A stretch of 59,241 bases of DNA from Streptomyces ureilyticus (GCF_011045025.1 NZ_JAAKZX010000036.1:1-59241), one strand, 5' to 3'. Shown: positions 26,670-35,326, counted from the first letter of the stretch. Numbers and translations are program-made. The notes: a model not told the origin generated them from the letters alone.

Positions 26670-26812
26670 AATCCCGAACTGTAGTGCGACAACCACACAC
26701 ACGACTGCCGTTCGCTCACAGGTCACCACCACCAGCGACCCGCGGGACGGTTGTTCGCATGCCACTGCTCCATCGGGCGGCCGACGGGCGGCGCACTGTT
26801 CGACGACGTTGG

Positions 26813-27982
26813 TCACATGGGCGGCAACGCCGGAGTCGCAACGCCCCGACTCCGGCGGCCGGTCGCTCCCACGGCGAGGGCCAAACCCACGAGTCCGGCA
26901 CTCACCCACAGCGGCGACCGATAGCCGAACCCCGCCCCGATCACGACCCCACCGACCCACGGACCCACCGCGGCACCGACATTGAACGCCGCCGTGGTGA
27001 AGCCGCCCGCCAGGGTCGGCGCGTCAGCCGCCGCGTACAGCGCCTGAGTGATCAGCGTGGACCCGACGGCGAACGAGAGCGCGCCCTGAACGAAGGCGAG
27101 CAAGACCGCGGCCACCGGATTCCCCGCTGTCAGCGCGAAGACACCCCATCCGACCAGCAGCGCCACCCCACCGACCACAAGGAGCGGCACGGGCCGGCCA
27201 TCGGCGATCCGCCCCCCGACGCTCACCCCCACAAACGACCCCAGCCCGAACAGCGCCAACACGACGGGCACCCAAGCGGCCCCGAGCCCGGTGACCGAGG
27301 TGACCACCGGTGCGAGATAGGTGAACGTGCAGAAGGTCGCCCCGTTCACCAACGCACCTAGAAGCAGCGCCAGTTGAAGCCGAGGCCCGCGCAACGCCCG
27401 TACTTCCTGGCGCACACCGACACGCGCGACGTCGGGAACCCCACCCGGCACGGACCGCAGAATCGCGAACAGAGCCGGTACGGACAGAACGACCACGGCC
27501 CAGAAGGCCGACCGCCATCCCCACATCTGCCCCAGCAAAGCCCCACCGGGAACCCCCGCCACACACGCGACGGGCACGCCACTGAGCAGCACGGACGTGG
27601 CCCGCCCCTTTTCCTTCGCGTCGACCATCCCGATGGCCGTCACGACAGCGACGGCAAGAAACCCGGCGTTGGCCAAGGCCCCCACGACTCGGGTGACCAG
27701 CAGCACGCCGAAGTCACTGGTGACTGCCCCCACCACATGGGCAACCAGAAAGGTCCCCAGAAACCCCAGCAACGACCCACGCCGAGACCACCGCCGACTC
27801 ACGACGGCCATCAACGGCGCCCCCACGATCATCCCGACAGCGAACGCCGAGGTCAGCGATCCGGCAGCCGGAACGGACACGCCCAGATCCCGCGCGATGT
27901 CCGGCACCAGCCCGGACAACATGAACTCAGAAGTCCCCTGAGCGAAGACAGCAAGCCCCAACAGATACAGCCCAAACGGCAT
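26813..27982 (-). CDS. MFS drug-efflux transporter (chloramphenicol-efflux-like)
   Basis: A 389-residue major facilitator with about 12 transmembrane helices. The start MPFGLYLLGLAVFAQGTSEF is characteristic of the DHA1/Cmr-like group that exports chloramphenicol and other drugs. The loop-2/3 motif is GAPLMAVVSRRWSRRGSLLG and helix 5 has the antiporter-like GVPVACVAGVPGGALLG. The start is ATG at 27982, after a 14-codon upstream extension is discarded. Codon use (many GGG, some CTT and CTA codons) differs from neighbouring core genes and suggests acquisition. The substrate is not known. Confidence 0.88.
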   Translation of the reverse strand: MPFGLYLLGLAVFAQGTSEFMLSGLVPDIARDLGVSVPAAGSLTSAFAVGMIVGAPLMAVVSRRWSRRGSLLGFLGTFLVAHVVGAVTSDFGVLLVTRVVGALANAGFLAVAVVTAIGMVDAKEKGRATSVLLSGVPVACVAGVPGGALLGQMWGWRSAFWAVVVLSVPALFAILRSVPGGVPDVARVGVRQEVRALRGPRLQLALLLGALVNGATFCTFTYLAPVVTSVTGLGAAWVPVVLALFGLGSFVGVSVGGRIADGRPVPLLVVGGVALLVGWGVFALTAGNPVAAVLLAFVQGALSFAVGSTLITQALYAAADAPTLAGGFTTAAFNVGAAVGPWVGGVVIGAGFGYRSPLWVSAGLVGLALAVGATGRRSRGVATPALPPM

Positions 27983-28107
27983 GAAAAACTCCGCACACCC
28001 GAAAACGAACACGGCCGACGGCACGGCGTTCCGGCGACGGTGAGGGGTGACGTGGATCGTCGATCTTTGACCGCTGATCGCGAAGCTTCAGTCCAACATC
28101 CCAAACA

Positions 28108-28127
28108 GCCACCGGAGAGCCGGTGGC
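28108..28127 (-). terminator. Hairpin downstream of the DUF397 gene
   Basis: GCCACCGG (28108-28115) and CCGGTGGC (28120-28127) form a perfect 8-bp stem with a 4-nt loop, between the DUF397 gene and the MFS gene on the minus strand. Confidence 0.5.
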
Positions 28128-28194
28128 CGGAGTCTTGACGCCTCAGGACTGGACATGAGGGGCAGATTAGTTACGCCCGCTGCCCCCGGTCCAC

Positions 28195-28467
28195 TCAATT
28201 AACGCCGGGTCCGCCGCTCACGAACGCGGCCCAGGACGCGGGGGCGACGGTGAGAACGGGGCCGGTGGGGTTCTTGGAGTCGCGGATGTGGACGGCGGAG
28301 GGGTGGGTGGCGACCTCGACGCAGTTGCCGCCCTCGTCGCTGCTGTAGCTGGACTTGCGCCAGGCGTAGGCGACTTCGAGGCAGTCGCCGCCTTCGTTGC
28401 TGCTGTAGCTCGACTTGAACCACGCCAGATCGTCCGAGATCTTGCGCGGTCGTGCTGCGGCGTTCAT
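28195..28467 (-). CDS. DUF397 protein with a duplicated motif
   Basis: A 90-residue protein of the DUF397 family. The core motif occurs twice: WFKSSYSSNEGGDCLEVA (about residues 16-33) and WRKSSYSSDEGGNCVEVA (about 36-53), followed by the conserved VHIRDSKNP and ASWAAFVSG end. Most members carry the motif once. Its start overlaps the stop of the XRE regulator gene (TGATG). In Streptomyces, DUF397 proteins act as small partners of adjacent XRE/DUF5753 regulators, influencing development and antibiotic production (WhiJ-like and AbaA-like loci), although the mechanism is not known. Confidence 0.9.
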   Translation of the reverse strand: MNAAARPRKISDDLAWFKSSYSSNEGGDCLEVAYAWRKSSYSSDEGGNCVEVATHPSAVHIRDSKNPTGPVLTVAPASWAAFVSGGPGVN

Positions 28468-29285
28468 CAGTCTCCTAGCAGTTCCTTCAAGAGGCGGATG
28501 CTCTCGGTGGTGGAGAGGGCCTGTGACCGCAGCATTCCATACTTGAGGTGATAATCGCTGACCTCGTCGGGATCCTCTACGAGGAAGCTGGCACGCTGCA
28601 CTTCCAGGTAGACCAGGCGCTCGTGTTCGGGTGTTTCCAGGAGAGTCATGGGGCCCGCGAGCCCGGCGTGCGGCATCCGATCCATGGGCATGATCTGCAC
28701 GCTCATGTGGATGGGTTCGGTGTACTCCAGGATTTGGCGGATCTGCTCCCGCATTACTTCCGGACCGCCGACCTGCCGCCGCAGGATGCTCTCCTCCAGG
28801 ACGAAGTGGCCCACCGGTGGTCGATCCCTCTGCCAGATCAACTGCCGTTCCATTCGGGCGTTCACCCACTGCTCGGCCGTCTCGCTGCCGAGTGCGGGGT
28901 AGCGGGAGTCGAAGGCGGCGAGGCAGTATTCCTTGGTTTGGAGCAGCCCCGGCACCATCTGGGTCTGGTACGAGAGGATGCAGACCGCCTCCTGCTCGTG
29001 ATCCACCAGCCCCTGCGCGAATTGAACGATCCGCTCCCGCACCGGAAGCTTGGCCACCAGTACCGCCAACACCCCACCCGTCCCCAGCAGTTCATCGAAC
29101 TGCTCCGCCCGGTCGGGTTGCAGCGCCAACCTCCCCTGCTCGATCGACGCCACCGTGTCCACATGCAGGTTCGCCAACTCGGCGAGCTGCTCCTGTGTGA
29201 GGCGGGCCTGCTTCCGGCAGTGCGCCAGCACCGCACCGACCGCCTGCCACGAACCGACCTTCTTGGGCTTCTTCGCCACGGGCAT
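28467..29285 (-). CDS. XRE-family regulator with DUF5753 domain
   Basis: A 272-residue transcription factor. Residues about 22-65 form an XRE-type HTH (CRKQARLTQEQLAELANLHV then DTVASIEQGRL); residues about 95-268 are the DUF5753 sensor region, with VPGLLQTKEYCLAAF and the conserved YLEVQRASFLVEDPDEVSDY near the end. It is encoded with DUF397 immediately downstream and a divergent HATPase protein upstream, the typical WhiJ-type triad. The start is ATG at 29285. Which promoter it controls is unknown; the 112-bp divergent intergenic region is the likely site. Confidence 0.92.
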   Translation of the reverse strand: MPVAKKPKKVGSWQAVGAVLAHCRKQARLTQEQLAELANLHVDTVASIEQGRLALQPDRAEQFDELLGTGGVLAVLVAKLPVRERIVQFAQGLVDHEQEAVCILSYQTQMVPGLLQTKEYCLAAFDSRYPALGSETAEQWVNARMERQLIWQRDRPPVGHFVLEESILRRQVGGPEVMREQIRQILEYTEPIHMSVQIMPMDRMPHAGLAGPMTLLETPEHERLVYLEVQRASFLVEDPDEVSDYHLKYGMLRSQALSTTESIRLLKELLGD

Positions 29286-29397
29286 GAACGTCCCTTTCCC
29301 CCGTCGACCGCCGAACTCCTCGTAGCGCCCCCGTAGCAATCGGAACTACGGATTCACTCACTGCATAACTGTAGTGACCCCCTGTGACAGTCGCCGT

Positions 29398-29847
29398 ATG
29401 GACGCACAACCCCAACTCCTCCACGCCCGCGAGGCGTTCTACCGCCGCGACCGCCGATCGGCACGCCTGGCCCGCGAGTTCACACGCGAGGCCCTGACCG
29501 ACTGGGGCACGGCCGAGCGCAGCGACGACGTACTGCTCTGCGTGAGCGAACTCGCCACCAACGCCGTCCTGCACGGCGTACCACCCGGCCGCGGCTTCCG
29601 CCTCCAACTGGCCTTGGACACCGCTGGAGTCGTACGCATCGAAGTCCACGACAGCGGACCGGGCGAGGTCCGGCCCCCGGACCCGGACACCGAGGCGGAG
29701 GACGGCCGAGGCCTCCTGCTCGTTGCCGCACTCGCGGACAAGTGGGGGGTTGGGGAGCGGGACCCCGGCAAGGTGGTGTGGTGCGAGTTCGCGGTACGCA
29801 AGAACGACGTCCCCGCGTCCAACGGCCGCCCCACAGCCGGACCTTGA
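29398..29847 (+). CDS. RsbW-like ATP-binding protein (HATPase_c_2)
   Basis: A 149-residue GHKL-fold protein of the anti-sigma-factor-like kinase type. The N box is VSELATNAVLHG, and the G1 box is in VHDSGPGEV with G2 in DGRGLLLV; the ATP-lid region is short. Many Streptomyces genomes carry dozens of such stand-alone proteins, often beside XRE/DUF397 genes as here, where it is divergent. It may phosphorylate or sequester an unknown partner. The start is ATG at 29398. Confidence 0.88.
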   Translation: MDAQPQLLHAREAFYRRDRRSARLAREFTREALTDWGTAERSDDVLLCVSELATNAVLHGVPPGRGFRLQLALDTAGVVRIEVHDSGPGEVRPPDPDTEAEDGRGLLLVAALADKWGVGERDPGKVVWCEFAVRKNDVPASNGRPTAGP

Positions 29848-29893
29848 CGAAAAGCACGTGCCCCGGTGGCGGCAGGGCACGCAGACTGGACCG

Positions 29894-30769
29894 GTGATCG
29901 ACATCACCGAGGAACTCGTGCGCACCTTGGTCTCGGACCAGTTTCCCGAGTGGAGTGACCTTCCGGTCGAGCCAGTGTCACGCCAGGGCTGGGACAACCG
30001 GACCTTCCGGCTCGGCGAGCAGCTGGCCGTACGCCTACCAAGCGCGGAAGGGTACGTGGCTGCCGTCGAGAAGGAGGACCGGTGTCTGCCCGTCCTGGCC
30101 GGGCACCTGCCGCTGCCCGTACCGGAACCGGTCGCCGTAGGCCGCCCGGCGGCGGCCTACCCGTTTCCCTGGTCGGTACGGCGCTGGTTGCCGGGAAACA
30201 CGGTCGAGGCGTCGACGGACATCGACCGAACCCGGCTGGCCCGCGACCTCGGCGGCTTCCTGACCGCTCTACGCCAAGCCCCTGCCCGGCAGGGCCCGGC
30301 CGCCGGGGTCCACTCCTACTTCCGCGGCTGCCACCCCAGCGCCTACGGAGATCAGGTCGAGACCGCCCTCGAAATGCTCAAGGGAGTCGTCGACGTAGCT
30401 GCCTGCGAGGCGGTCTGGGCGAGCGCGCTGACCTCGGCCTGGCCCCTGCCACCGACGTGGTTCCACGGCGACGTCGCCGTCGGCAACCTGCTTGCCACCG
30501 ACGGCGCCCTGTCCGCCGTCATCGACTTCGGCACGTCCGGCGTAGGCGACCCTGCCTGCGACCTCATCATGGCCTGGACGTACTTCGAGGGCGATGAGCG
30601 CAAGGTCTTCCGCGAGGCCACCGGCCTCCCCGACGACACCTGGCGCCGAGCCCGCGGCTGGGCCCTATGGAAGGCACTGGTGACCATGGCCGGCCTGTCC
30701 AGCCCCGACCCAGAGGGCTTCCAGAGCCAGGTGCTCATCCGGGTACTCGAGGACCCGGTCGTTGACTGA
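29894..30769 (+). CDS. Aminoglycoside phosphotransferase-family kinase
   Basis: A 291-residue APH-fold phosphotransferase. Visible motifs are the P-loop-like QGWDNRTFRLG, the Brenner motif WFHGDVAVGNLL with catalytic Asp, and the metal-binding VIDFGTSGVGDPACDL. This fold phosphorylates small molecules such as aminoglycosides, macrolides, choline or homoserine; the substrate cannot be assigned. The start is GTG at 29894, 46 bp after the ATP-binding protein stop. A longer upstream frame overlaps that gene and is rejected. Confidence 0.88.
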   Translation: MIDITEELVRTLVSDQFPEWSDLPVEPVSRQGWDNRTFRLGEQLAVRLPSAEGYVAAVEKEDRCLPVLAGHLPLPVPEPVAVGRPAAAYPFPWSVRRWLPGNTVEASTDIDRTRLARDLGGFLTALRQAPARQGPAAGVHSYFRGCHPSAYGDQVETALEMLKGVVDVAACEAVWASALTSAWPLPPTWFHGDVAVGNLLATDGALSAVIDFGTSGVGDPACDLIMAWTYFEGDERKVFREATGLPDDTWRRARGWALWKALVTMAGLSSPDPEGFQSQVLIRVLEDPVVD

Positions 30770-30857
30770 CGCACGCCCAGTGCTGTGACCGCGTAGGTTC
30801 GCCGGATCGACAATCGGCACATCCCACTCCCACCACACGGACCGCGAGGAGCTCTGC

Positions 30858-31427
30858 ATGGACCATCAGGACGTCGACGCCGCCGTGGCAGAGATGCTGC
30901 GGGTGCTCGGCCCCCATACCGCCGAGGACTGGACGGTGCCGGCGGGGCCGCTCGAATGGACCTGCTGGCAAACAGCAGCCCACATTGGCCACGACCTGCT
31001 GGCCTACGCAGGGCAGCTGGCAGCACAGCCCGCCGACGCCTACCTTCCCATCGACCTGAATGTCCGCTCCACTGCCTCGCCGGCCGAAGTGCTCCAGGCC
31101 GTCACCGCCTGCGGCGGACTGCTCAGCAGCGCCCTGGCCACAGCCAACCCGACCCTGAGAGCCTGGCACTGGGGCCCGTGCGACCCCGAAGGGTTCGCGG
31201 CGATGGGCGTCGCCGAAACCCTGCTGCACACCTACGACATCACGCAGGGACTGTCCGTGGACTGGCTGCCACCAGCACCGCTGAGTGCAGCAGTACTCAG
31301 CCGGCTCTTCCCCGCCGCCCCGCCCGGAGACCCCATCCAGGTACTCCTCTGGTGCACCGGCCGCGGAGAACTCGACGGCCTCCCTCGCCAAACCTCATGG
31401 AGGTGGGAAGCAGCACGATCGGACTGA
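30858..31427 (+). CDS. DinB/mycothiol-dependent maleylpyruvate isomerase-like protein
   Basis: A 189-residue protein of the TIGR03083-type superfamily. The N-terminal helix bundle includes WTCWQTAAHIGHDLLAYAGQL and the second metal-ligand segment MGVAETLLHTYDITQGL; the histidines in these (H62-like, H-x3-E/D) match the zinc site of DinB-fold enzymes that use mycothiol. ATG at 30858 has a GAGGAG ribosome-binding site. Members act as thiol-dependent isomerases or transferases; the reaction here is unknown. Confidence 0.82.
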   Translation: MDHQDVDAAVAEMLRVLGPHTAEDWTVPAGPLEWTCWQTAAHIGHDLLAYAGQLAAQPADAYLPIDLNVRSTASPAEVLQAVTACGGLLSSALATANPTLRAWHWGPCDPEGFAAMGVAETLLHTYDITQGLSVDWLPPAPLSAAVLSRLFPAAPPGDPIQVLLWCTGRGELDGLPRQTSWRWEAARSD

Positions 31428-31478
31428 TCGAGCTGCCCCCGCACGAGGAAGGGTGACGGACTCTGCTGGCCGTCGTTA

Positions 31479-31509
31479 GGGAAGTGTATTTCCGGGAAAC
31501 GTACTTCCC
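31479..31509. promoter_or_regulatory. 31-bp inverted repeat upstream of the AAA ATPase gene
   Basis: The arms 31479-31493 (GGGAAGTGTATTTCC) and 31495-31509 (GGAAACGTACTTCCC) match at 12 of 15 positions around a single central base. The site ends 21 bp before the ATG, so a bound protein would block transcription or the start region. Its size suggests a two-dimer operator. It may also be a recognition site for the nuclease-like product itself. Confidence 0.55.
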
Positions 31510-31530
31510 TTAGTCCCGCAGGAGACGACT

Positions 31531-33015
31531 ATGCGCCGGCCCACCCGCAACCTGCCCAAACCCCCCGACATGTTCGACCGCGACCGGGAATGGAGCGAGC
31601 TGACCGCCTTCGCTGTCGACGAAGGCCCGGAGGCGACCATGGCCGTGGTCTCCGGGCGGCGACGACAGGGCAAGTCGTTCCTGCTCGACTCGCTCGCCAG
31701 GGCCGCCGGAGGTTTCTACTTCTGCGCCTACGAGGCCACTGAGGCCGAGTCGCTCCGCCGCTTCGGGGAGGAACTCGGCCAGTACACCGGCAGCATCGCC
31801 CCCATGCGCTTCGACCGCTGGGAGCAGGCCATCGACGCGCTGCTCGCACTGGGCAAGGAACGGCCCCTTCCCGTCGTCATCGACGAGTTCCCGTACCTCG
31901 CCAGGGCAACGCCCTCGCTGCCCTCCATCGTGCAGGTCGCGTACGGCCCTCGACGCCCGGAGCGGCTCCAGTCCCGCGCCCGACTCCTCCTCTGCGGCAG
32001 TTCCCTCGCCTTCATGGGCAAGCTGCTCAGCGGTACGTCGCCCCTCCGGGGCCGGGCCGGGCTCGAACTCATCGTCCAGCCGCTGGACTTCCGCCAGGCC
32101 GCGGCCTTCTGGGGCATCGACGATCACCGTCTCGCGCTTCTCGTGCACAGCGTCGTGGGCGGAACCCCCGCCTATCGGAGGGAGTTCGTACGCGACGACG
32201 TCCCCGCCGACCTGGATGACTTCGACGCCTGGGTCTGCCGTACGGCCCTGTCGCCCCGTTCCCCGCTGTACCGCGAGGCCCGCTACCTCCTGGCCGACGA
32301 ATCGGATCTGCGGGACCGGGCCCTCTACCACTCCGTACTGGCGGCGCTCGCCTCGGGTAACGCCACGGCGGGCGGTATCGCCGGCTGCCTGGAGCGCCCC
32401 ACCAGCGACATCACCCACCCCCTCACGGTCCTCCAGGACTGCGGACTCGTACGCCGCGAAGTGGACGCCTTCCGCAAGAACCGCAGCGTCTACCGGGTGG
32501 GCGAGCCGCTGATCGCCTTCGACCACGCCATCTCACGACCGAAGCTCCCGCTGCTGGACCGGGGCTTGGCGGAACAGGTCTGGGAGACCTCCCGAGCCCG
32601 CTTCCTCTCGGCCGTCGTCGGCCCGCACTTCGAACAGATCTGCCGCGAATGGGTCGCCCACTTTGCCGCACCGGAGACCTTCGGCGGCATGCCGATCGAT
32701 GTCTCGTACGGCACGGTCCCCGATCCGGCGGCGCAGACGAGTCACGAGATCGACGTGGTGGTACGCGGCGCCGTGGGCCAGGACAACGGAGTACTGCTCT
32801 CACTCGGCGAGGCCAAGTGGGACCAGGTCATGGGCGTCGGACATCTCGACCGCTTGCGTCACGTCGAGTCCCTGCTCGCGGGGCGCGGAATCGACACGTC
32901 AGCCGTGAGGCTCACCTGTTACAGCGGTGCGGGCTTCACGGATGACCTGCGAGCCGCTGAGACCAAGGGTGAGGTGGTCCTGGTGGATCTGCAGCGCTTG
33001 TATGGAGGGGAGTAG
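31531..33015 (+). CDS. AAA ATPase with PD-(D/E)xK-like C-terminus (ATPase_2/DUF234 type)
   Basis: A 494-residue archaeal-type ATPase. Walker A (SGRRRQGKSF, Lys48) and Walker B (PVVIDEFPYL) lie in the N-terminal domain, followed by a winged-helix segment (TAGGIAGCLERPTSDITHPL). The C-terminal DUF234-like part contains EIDVVVRG with Asp409 and LSLGEAKW with Glu427 and Lys429, the PD-(D/E)xK nuclease pattern. The family is common in archaea and scattered in bacteria; the cellular role is unknown, and it may be a defence or selfish gene. It stands alone, preceded by a large inverted repeat. Confidence 0.85.
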   Translation: MRRPTRNLPKPPDMFDRDREWSELTAFAVDEGPEATMAVVSGRRRQGKSFLLDSLARAAGGFYFCAYEATEAESLRRFGEELGQYTGSIAPMRFDRWEQAIDALLALGKERPLPVVIDEFPYLARATPSLPSIVQVAYGPRRPERLQSRARLLLCGSSLAFMGKLLSGTSPLRGRAGLELIVQPLDFRQAAAFWGIDDHRLALLVHSVVGGTPAYRREFVRDDVPADLDDFDAWVCRTALSPRSPLYREARYLLADESDLRDRALYHSVLAALASGNATAGGIAGCLERPTSDITHPLTVLQDCGLVRREVDAFRKNRSVYRVGEPLIAFDHAISRPKLPLLDRGLAEQVWETSRARFLSAVVGPHFEQICREWVAHFAAPETFGGMPIDVSYGTVPDPAAQTSHEIDVVVRGAVGQDNGVLLSLGEAKWDQVMGVGHLDRLRHVESLLAGRGIDTSAVRLTCYSGAGFTDDLRAAETKGEVVLVDLQRLYGGE

Positions 33016-33074
33016 TCGCCGATGTCGCGCCTATAGGACGGAAGTTGTCCTACTGCCGCCATACATTGCCACTC

Positions 33075-33695
33075 ATGGACACTCTCGACGGCCTGGAGAT
33101 CAAGGTTTTCGGCAGCGCGGAACAGCTGGACGCCTGGCTCAGCGCTCATGCCGGGCTTGAGCGCGGCATCTGGCTGAAGGTCGCCAAGAAGGGCTCCGGC
33201 CGGACGACCGTCACTGCGGCGGAGGCCCTCGATGTGGTCCTCTGTCATGGGTGGATCGACGGTCAGCGTCGGCGCCATGACGAGACGTACTTTCTACAGA
33301 AGTACACTCCGCGCCGGCCGCGCAGCGAGTGGTCCATGGTGAACGTGCGCAAGGTCGAGGCACTCACAGCGGCCGGGCGTATGCGGCCCCGTGGGCTCGC
33401 GGAGGTGGCGGCGGCCAAGGCGGACGGGCGCTGGGCGGCCGCGTACGAGTCGCAGCGGAACGCCACGGTTCCGGACGATCTGGCCGCCGCGCTGGAACGC
33501 GATCCCCGCGCGAAGGATGCCTTCGAGCGGCTCGGCAGGACCGGGCAATACCAGGTCATGCTGGGGCTGTTGAGGGCCAGGACTCCGGAGGTCAGGGCTG
33601 CTCGGCTGGAGAAGGCGATCACCGAGCTGGGATCAGCCGGGCGTCAGGGTGGCCCGGGTCCAGGGCGGCCGGGGCCGGGGCCGGACAGACCCTAA
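33075..33695 (+). CDS. YdeI/OmpD-associated family protein
   Basis: A 206-residue cytosolic protein. The start (FGSAEQLDAWLSAH), GIWLKVAKKGSG, LDVVLCHGWIDGQRRRHDE, the FLQKYTPRRPRSEWSMVN block and NVRKVEAL are all typical of the YdeI-type family. Its members have been linked to bacteriocin or peptide resistance, but the biochemistry is not established. The last 25 residues are a Gly/Pro/Arg-rich tail not usual for the family. The stop overlaps the end of the convergent amidase gene by 4 nt. The start is ATG at 33075. Confidence 0.85.
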   Translation: MDTLDGLEIKVFGSAEQLDAWLSAHAGLERGIWLKVAKKGSGRTTVTAAEALDVVLCHGWIDGQRRRHDETYFLQKYTPRRPRSEWSMVNVRKVEALTAAGRMRPRGLAEVAAAKADGRWAAAYESQRNATVPDDLAAALERDPRAKDAFERLGRTGQYQVMLGLLRARTPEVRAARLEKAITELGSAGRQGGPGPGRPGPGPDRP

Positions 33696-34408
33696 GGCCG
33701 ACCAGCCCCCGTCCAACGCCGAAAAGCCCCGGTCAAGCGCGCTGTCCAGCCTTCGTCCTGCCCGTCATCCTTGGTGTCCGGCGCCTCCTTCGCGTACTTG
33801 ATGAGCTGGGAGAAGTCGATCGCTCCGGGGTCCCCGTGGTCGTTCTCGGGGACATGCATGTGCCCGCAGACCCCTTTGAAGTCGTTCCACTCCCCGCCGC
33901 TCATCCGCTGCCCGCCCTCGTTCCCGTACGACTTCGGGTAGGCGGGCCACTTCTTCGGACCGGACAGGGGTACGTCGTGCTCGGTGTGCATCCAGGCCAG
34001 GAAGCGGGCGACGCCTTGCAGGGCCCAGTCGGGGGCCTTCGGCCAGTAGATGTGTGACTGGCCCGCCTCCTCCCACTTGGCGTGGGTGCTCGGGTCGCAG
34101 GTGCCGACGAGTTCGAGCTGGCAGACGTTGAGCGCGTTCGTCTCCACGCCGCCCGACTCGTTGACCAGGGCGCGGGACGAGGTCTCGATGTCGAAGTGCT
34201 GGTACCAGCGCAGCTTCTTGGCTGCCAGGTCCGGCACCGCCGTGAGGTTCGGGGCCGAGGCTCCGCCGCCGTAGTCCGGCAGGGTGCGGCCCTCCGTGGT
34301 GTGCAGGACTACGGTGTTGACCTCCATCGCGTCGCCGCCGTACTCGTCCTGGTACCAGTGCTTCCGGCTGGCGTAGGGGTAGCGCTGCGGTCCCGTCTTC
34401 GTGCTCAA
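33692..34408 (-). CDS. N-acetylmuramoyl-L-alanine amidase (Amidase_2 type)
   Basis: A 238-residue peptidoglycan amidase of the T7-lysozyme/PGRP fold. Zinc ligands are predicted in NTVVLHTTEG (His) and GHMHVPENDHGDPGAIDF (His and surrounding), matching the endolysin-type signature. It would cut the bond between muramic acid and L-alanine. No signal peptide is visible, as in phage endolysins, though no other phage genes are nearby; non-classical export or release at lysis is possible. Ends tail-to-tail with the YdeI-like gene. Confidence 0.85.
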   Translation of the reverse strand: MSTKTGPQRYPYASRKHWYQDEYGGDAMEVNTVVLHTTEGRTLPDYGGGASAPNLTAVPDLAAKKLRWYQHFDIETSSRALVNESGGVETNALNVCQLELVGTCDPSTHAKWEEAGQSHIYWPKAPDWALQGVARFLAWMHTEHDVPLSGPKKWPAYPKSYGNEGGQRMSGGEWNDFKGVCGHMHVPENDHGDPGAIDFSQLIKYAKEAPDTKDDGQDEGWTARLTGAFRRWTGAGRP

Positions 34409-34603
34409 CTGCTTCTCCTGGAACTGGACTTCCCTGGACTCCCCATGCCGGGTTGCCAGGAAGGTTCATGGTGCGTCAACAGCCGCATTGGGTACGGCTG
34501 TTGCACGTTACGCACACAAAAAGGTCGCAGGAGTTCCGCCCGGCAGGCCGGCCCAGAGCGGCGGGCCGTGACGGGACGTGAGCAGGGACAGACCCCCCAG
34601 GGA

Positions 34604-35203
34604 TCAGCCGGCGTTCTTGATCGCCGAGATGTCGAAGTTCAGCTTGATCTTGTCCGAGATGAGCACGCCGCCGGTCTCCAGCGCCGCGTTCCACGTGAGG
34701 CCCCACTCGGAGCGCAGGATCTCCGCCTTGCCCTCGAAGCCGACGCGCTCGTTGCCGAAGGGGTCCTTCGCGGAGCCGTTGAACTCCAGGTCGATGGAGA
34801 GCTGCTTGGTGGTGCCGAGGATCGAGAGGTCGCCGGTGATGCGGTAGTCGTCGCCGCCGAGGGACTCCGCCTTGGTGGAGCGGAACGTCATCGTCGGGAA
34901 CTCGTCCGTCTTGAAGAAGTCGGCGCTCTTGAGGTGGCCGTCACGGTCGGCGTTGCCGGTGGCGATGCTGTCCATCTTGACGTCGATGGTCGCGGTCGAG
35001 CGGGACGGGTCGGTGCCGTCCAGGTACAGGCTGCCGGAGAAGTCGTCGAAGCTGCCCTTGACGTTGGTGACCATGGCGTGCCGGGCGACGAAGCCGATGG
35101 TGCTGTGGGACGGGTCGATGGTGTAGTCGCCGGTGAGTGCGGACAGGTCGGCGGCGGGGGCGATGGCGGTGACGCCGGTGTCCTTGTTGCTGAAGAGACC
35201 CAT
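34604..35203 (-). CDS. YceI-family lipid-binding protein
   Basis: A 199-residue YceI-like lipocalin-fold protein. Key segments: GDYTIDPSHSTIGFVARHAMVTNVKGSF near the N-terminus, GHLKSADFFKTDEFPTMTF in the middle and SDKIKLNFDISA at the end. The fold binds isoprenoid quinones or amides in its barrel. No signal peptide is seen, as is usual for the Streptomyces cytosolic members. The start is ATG at 35203 with AAGGAG upstream (CCAAGGAGCCAGTC on the minus strand). The promoter region contains 10-bp tandem repeats. Confidence 0.9.
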   Translation of the reverse strand: MGLFSNKDTGVTAIAPAADLSALTGDYTIDPSHSTIGFVARHAMVTNVKGSFDDFSGSLYLDGTDPSRSTATIDVKMDSIATGNADRDGHLKSADFFKTDEFPTMTFRSTKAESLGGDDYRITGDLSILGTTKQLSIDLEFNGSAKDPFGNERVGFEGKAEILRSEWGLTWNAALETGGVLISDKIKLNFDISAIKNAG

Positions 35204-35290
35204 GACTGGCTCCTTGGGGGACGAGCCGCGGCTCTGTACCGAGGCTGGTTTAATCTTCAACGAGGTGCGCAAGGGATGTATTCCGGGTCT

Positions 35291-35320
35291 CAGGAAGCAT
35301 CAGGAAGCATCAGGAAGTAT
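35291..35320. repeat. Three tandem 10-bp repeats
   Basis: CAGGAAGCAT, CAGGAAGCAT and CAGGAAGTAT follow each other without a gap, 88 bp upstream of the yceI start. The 10-bp period matches one helical turn, so the copies present the same face of DNA. Confidence 0.8.
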
Positions 35321-35326
35321 TTCGAG

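Larger units (their letters stand above)
25416..26700 (-). mobile_element. IS200/IS605-superfamily element carrying only tnpB
   Basis: The element is inferred from an intact TnpB gene, structured RNA-like sequence beyond its 3' end, and a sharp change to unrelated truncated coding sequence at about 25415. No TnpA transposase gene is present on either side. The right end is placed near 25415 because the truncated gene frame begins there. The left end, near 26700, is only approximate. Confidence 0.65.

Noticed and set aside
33692..34408. Prophage remnant suggested by the endolysin-like amidase
   Set aside because: No integrase, holin, capsid or tail gene lies nearby; the neighbours are ordinary chromosomal genes.
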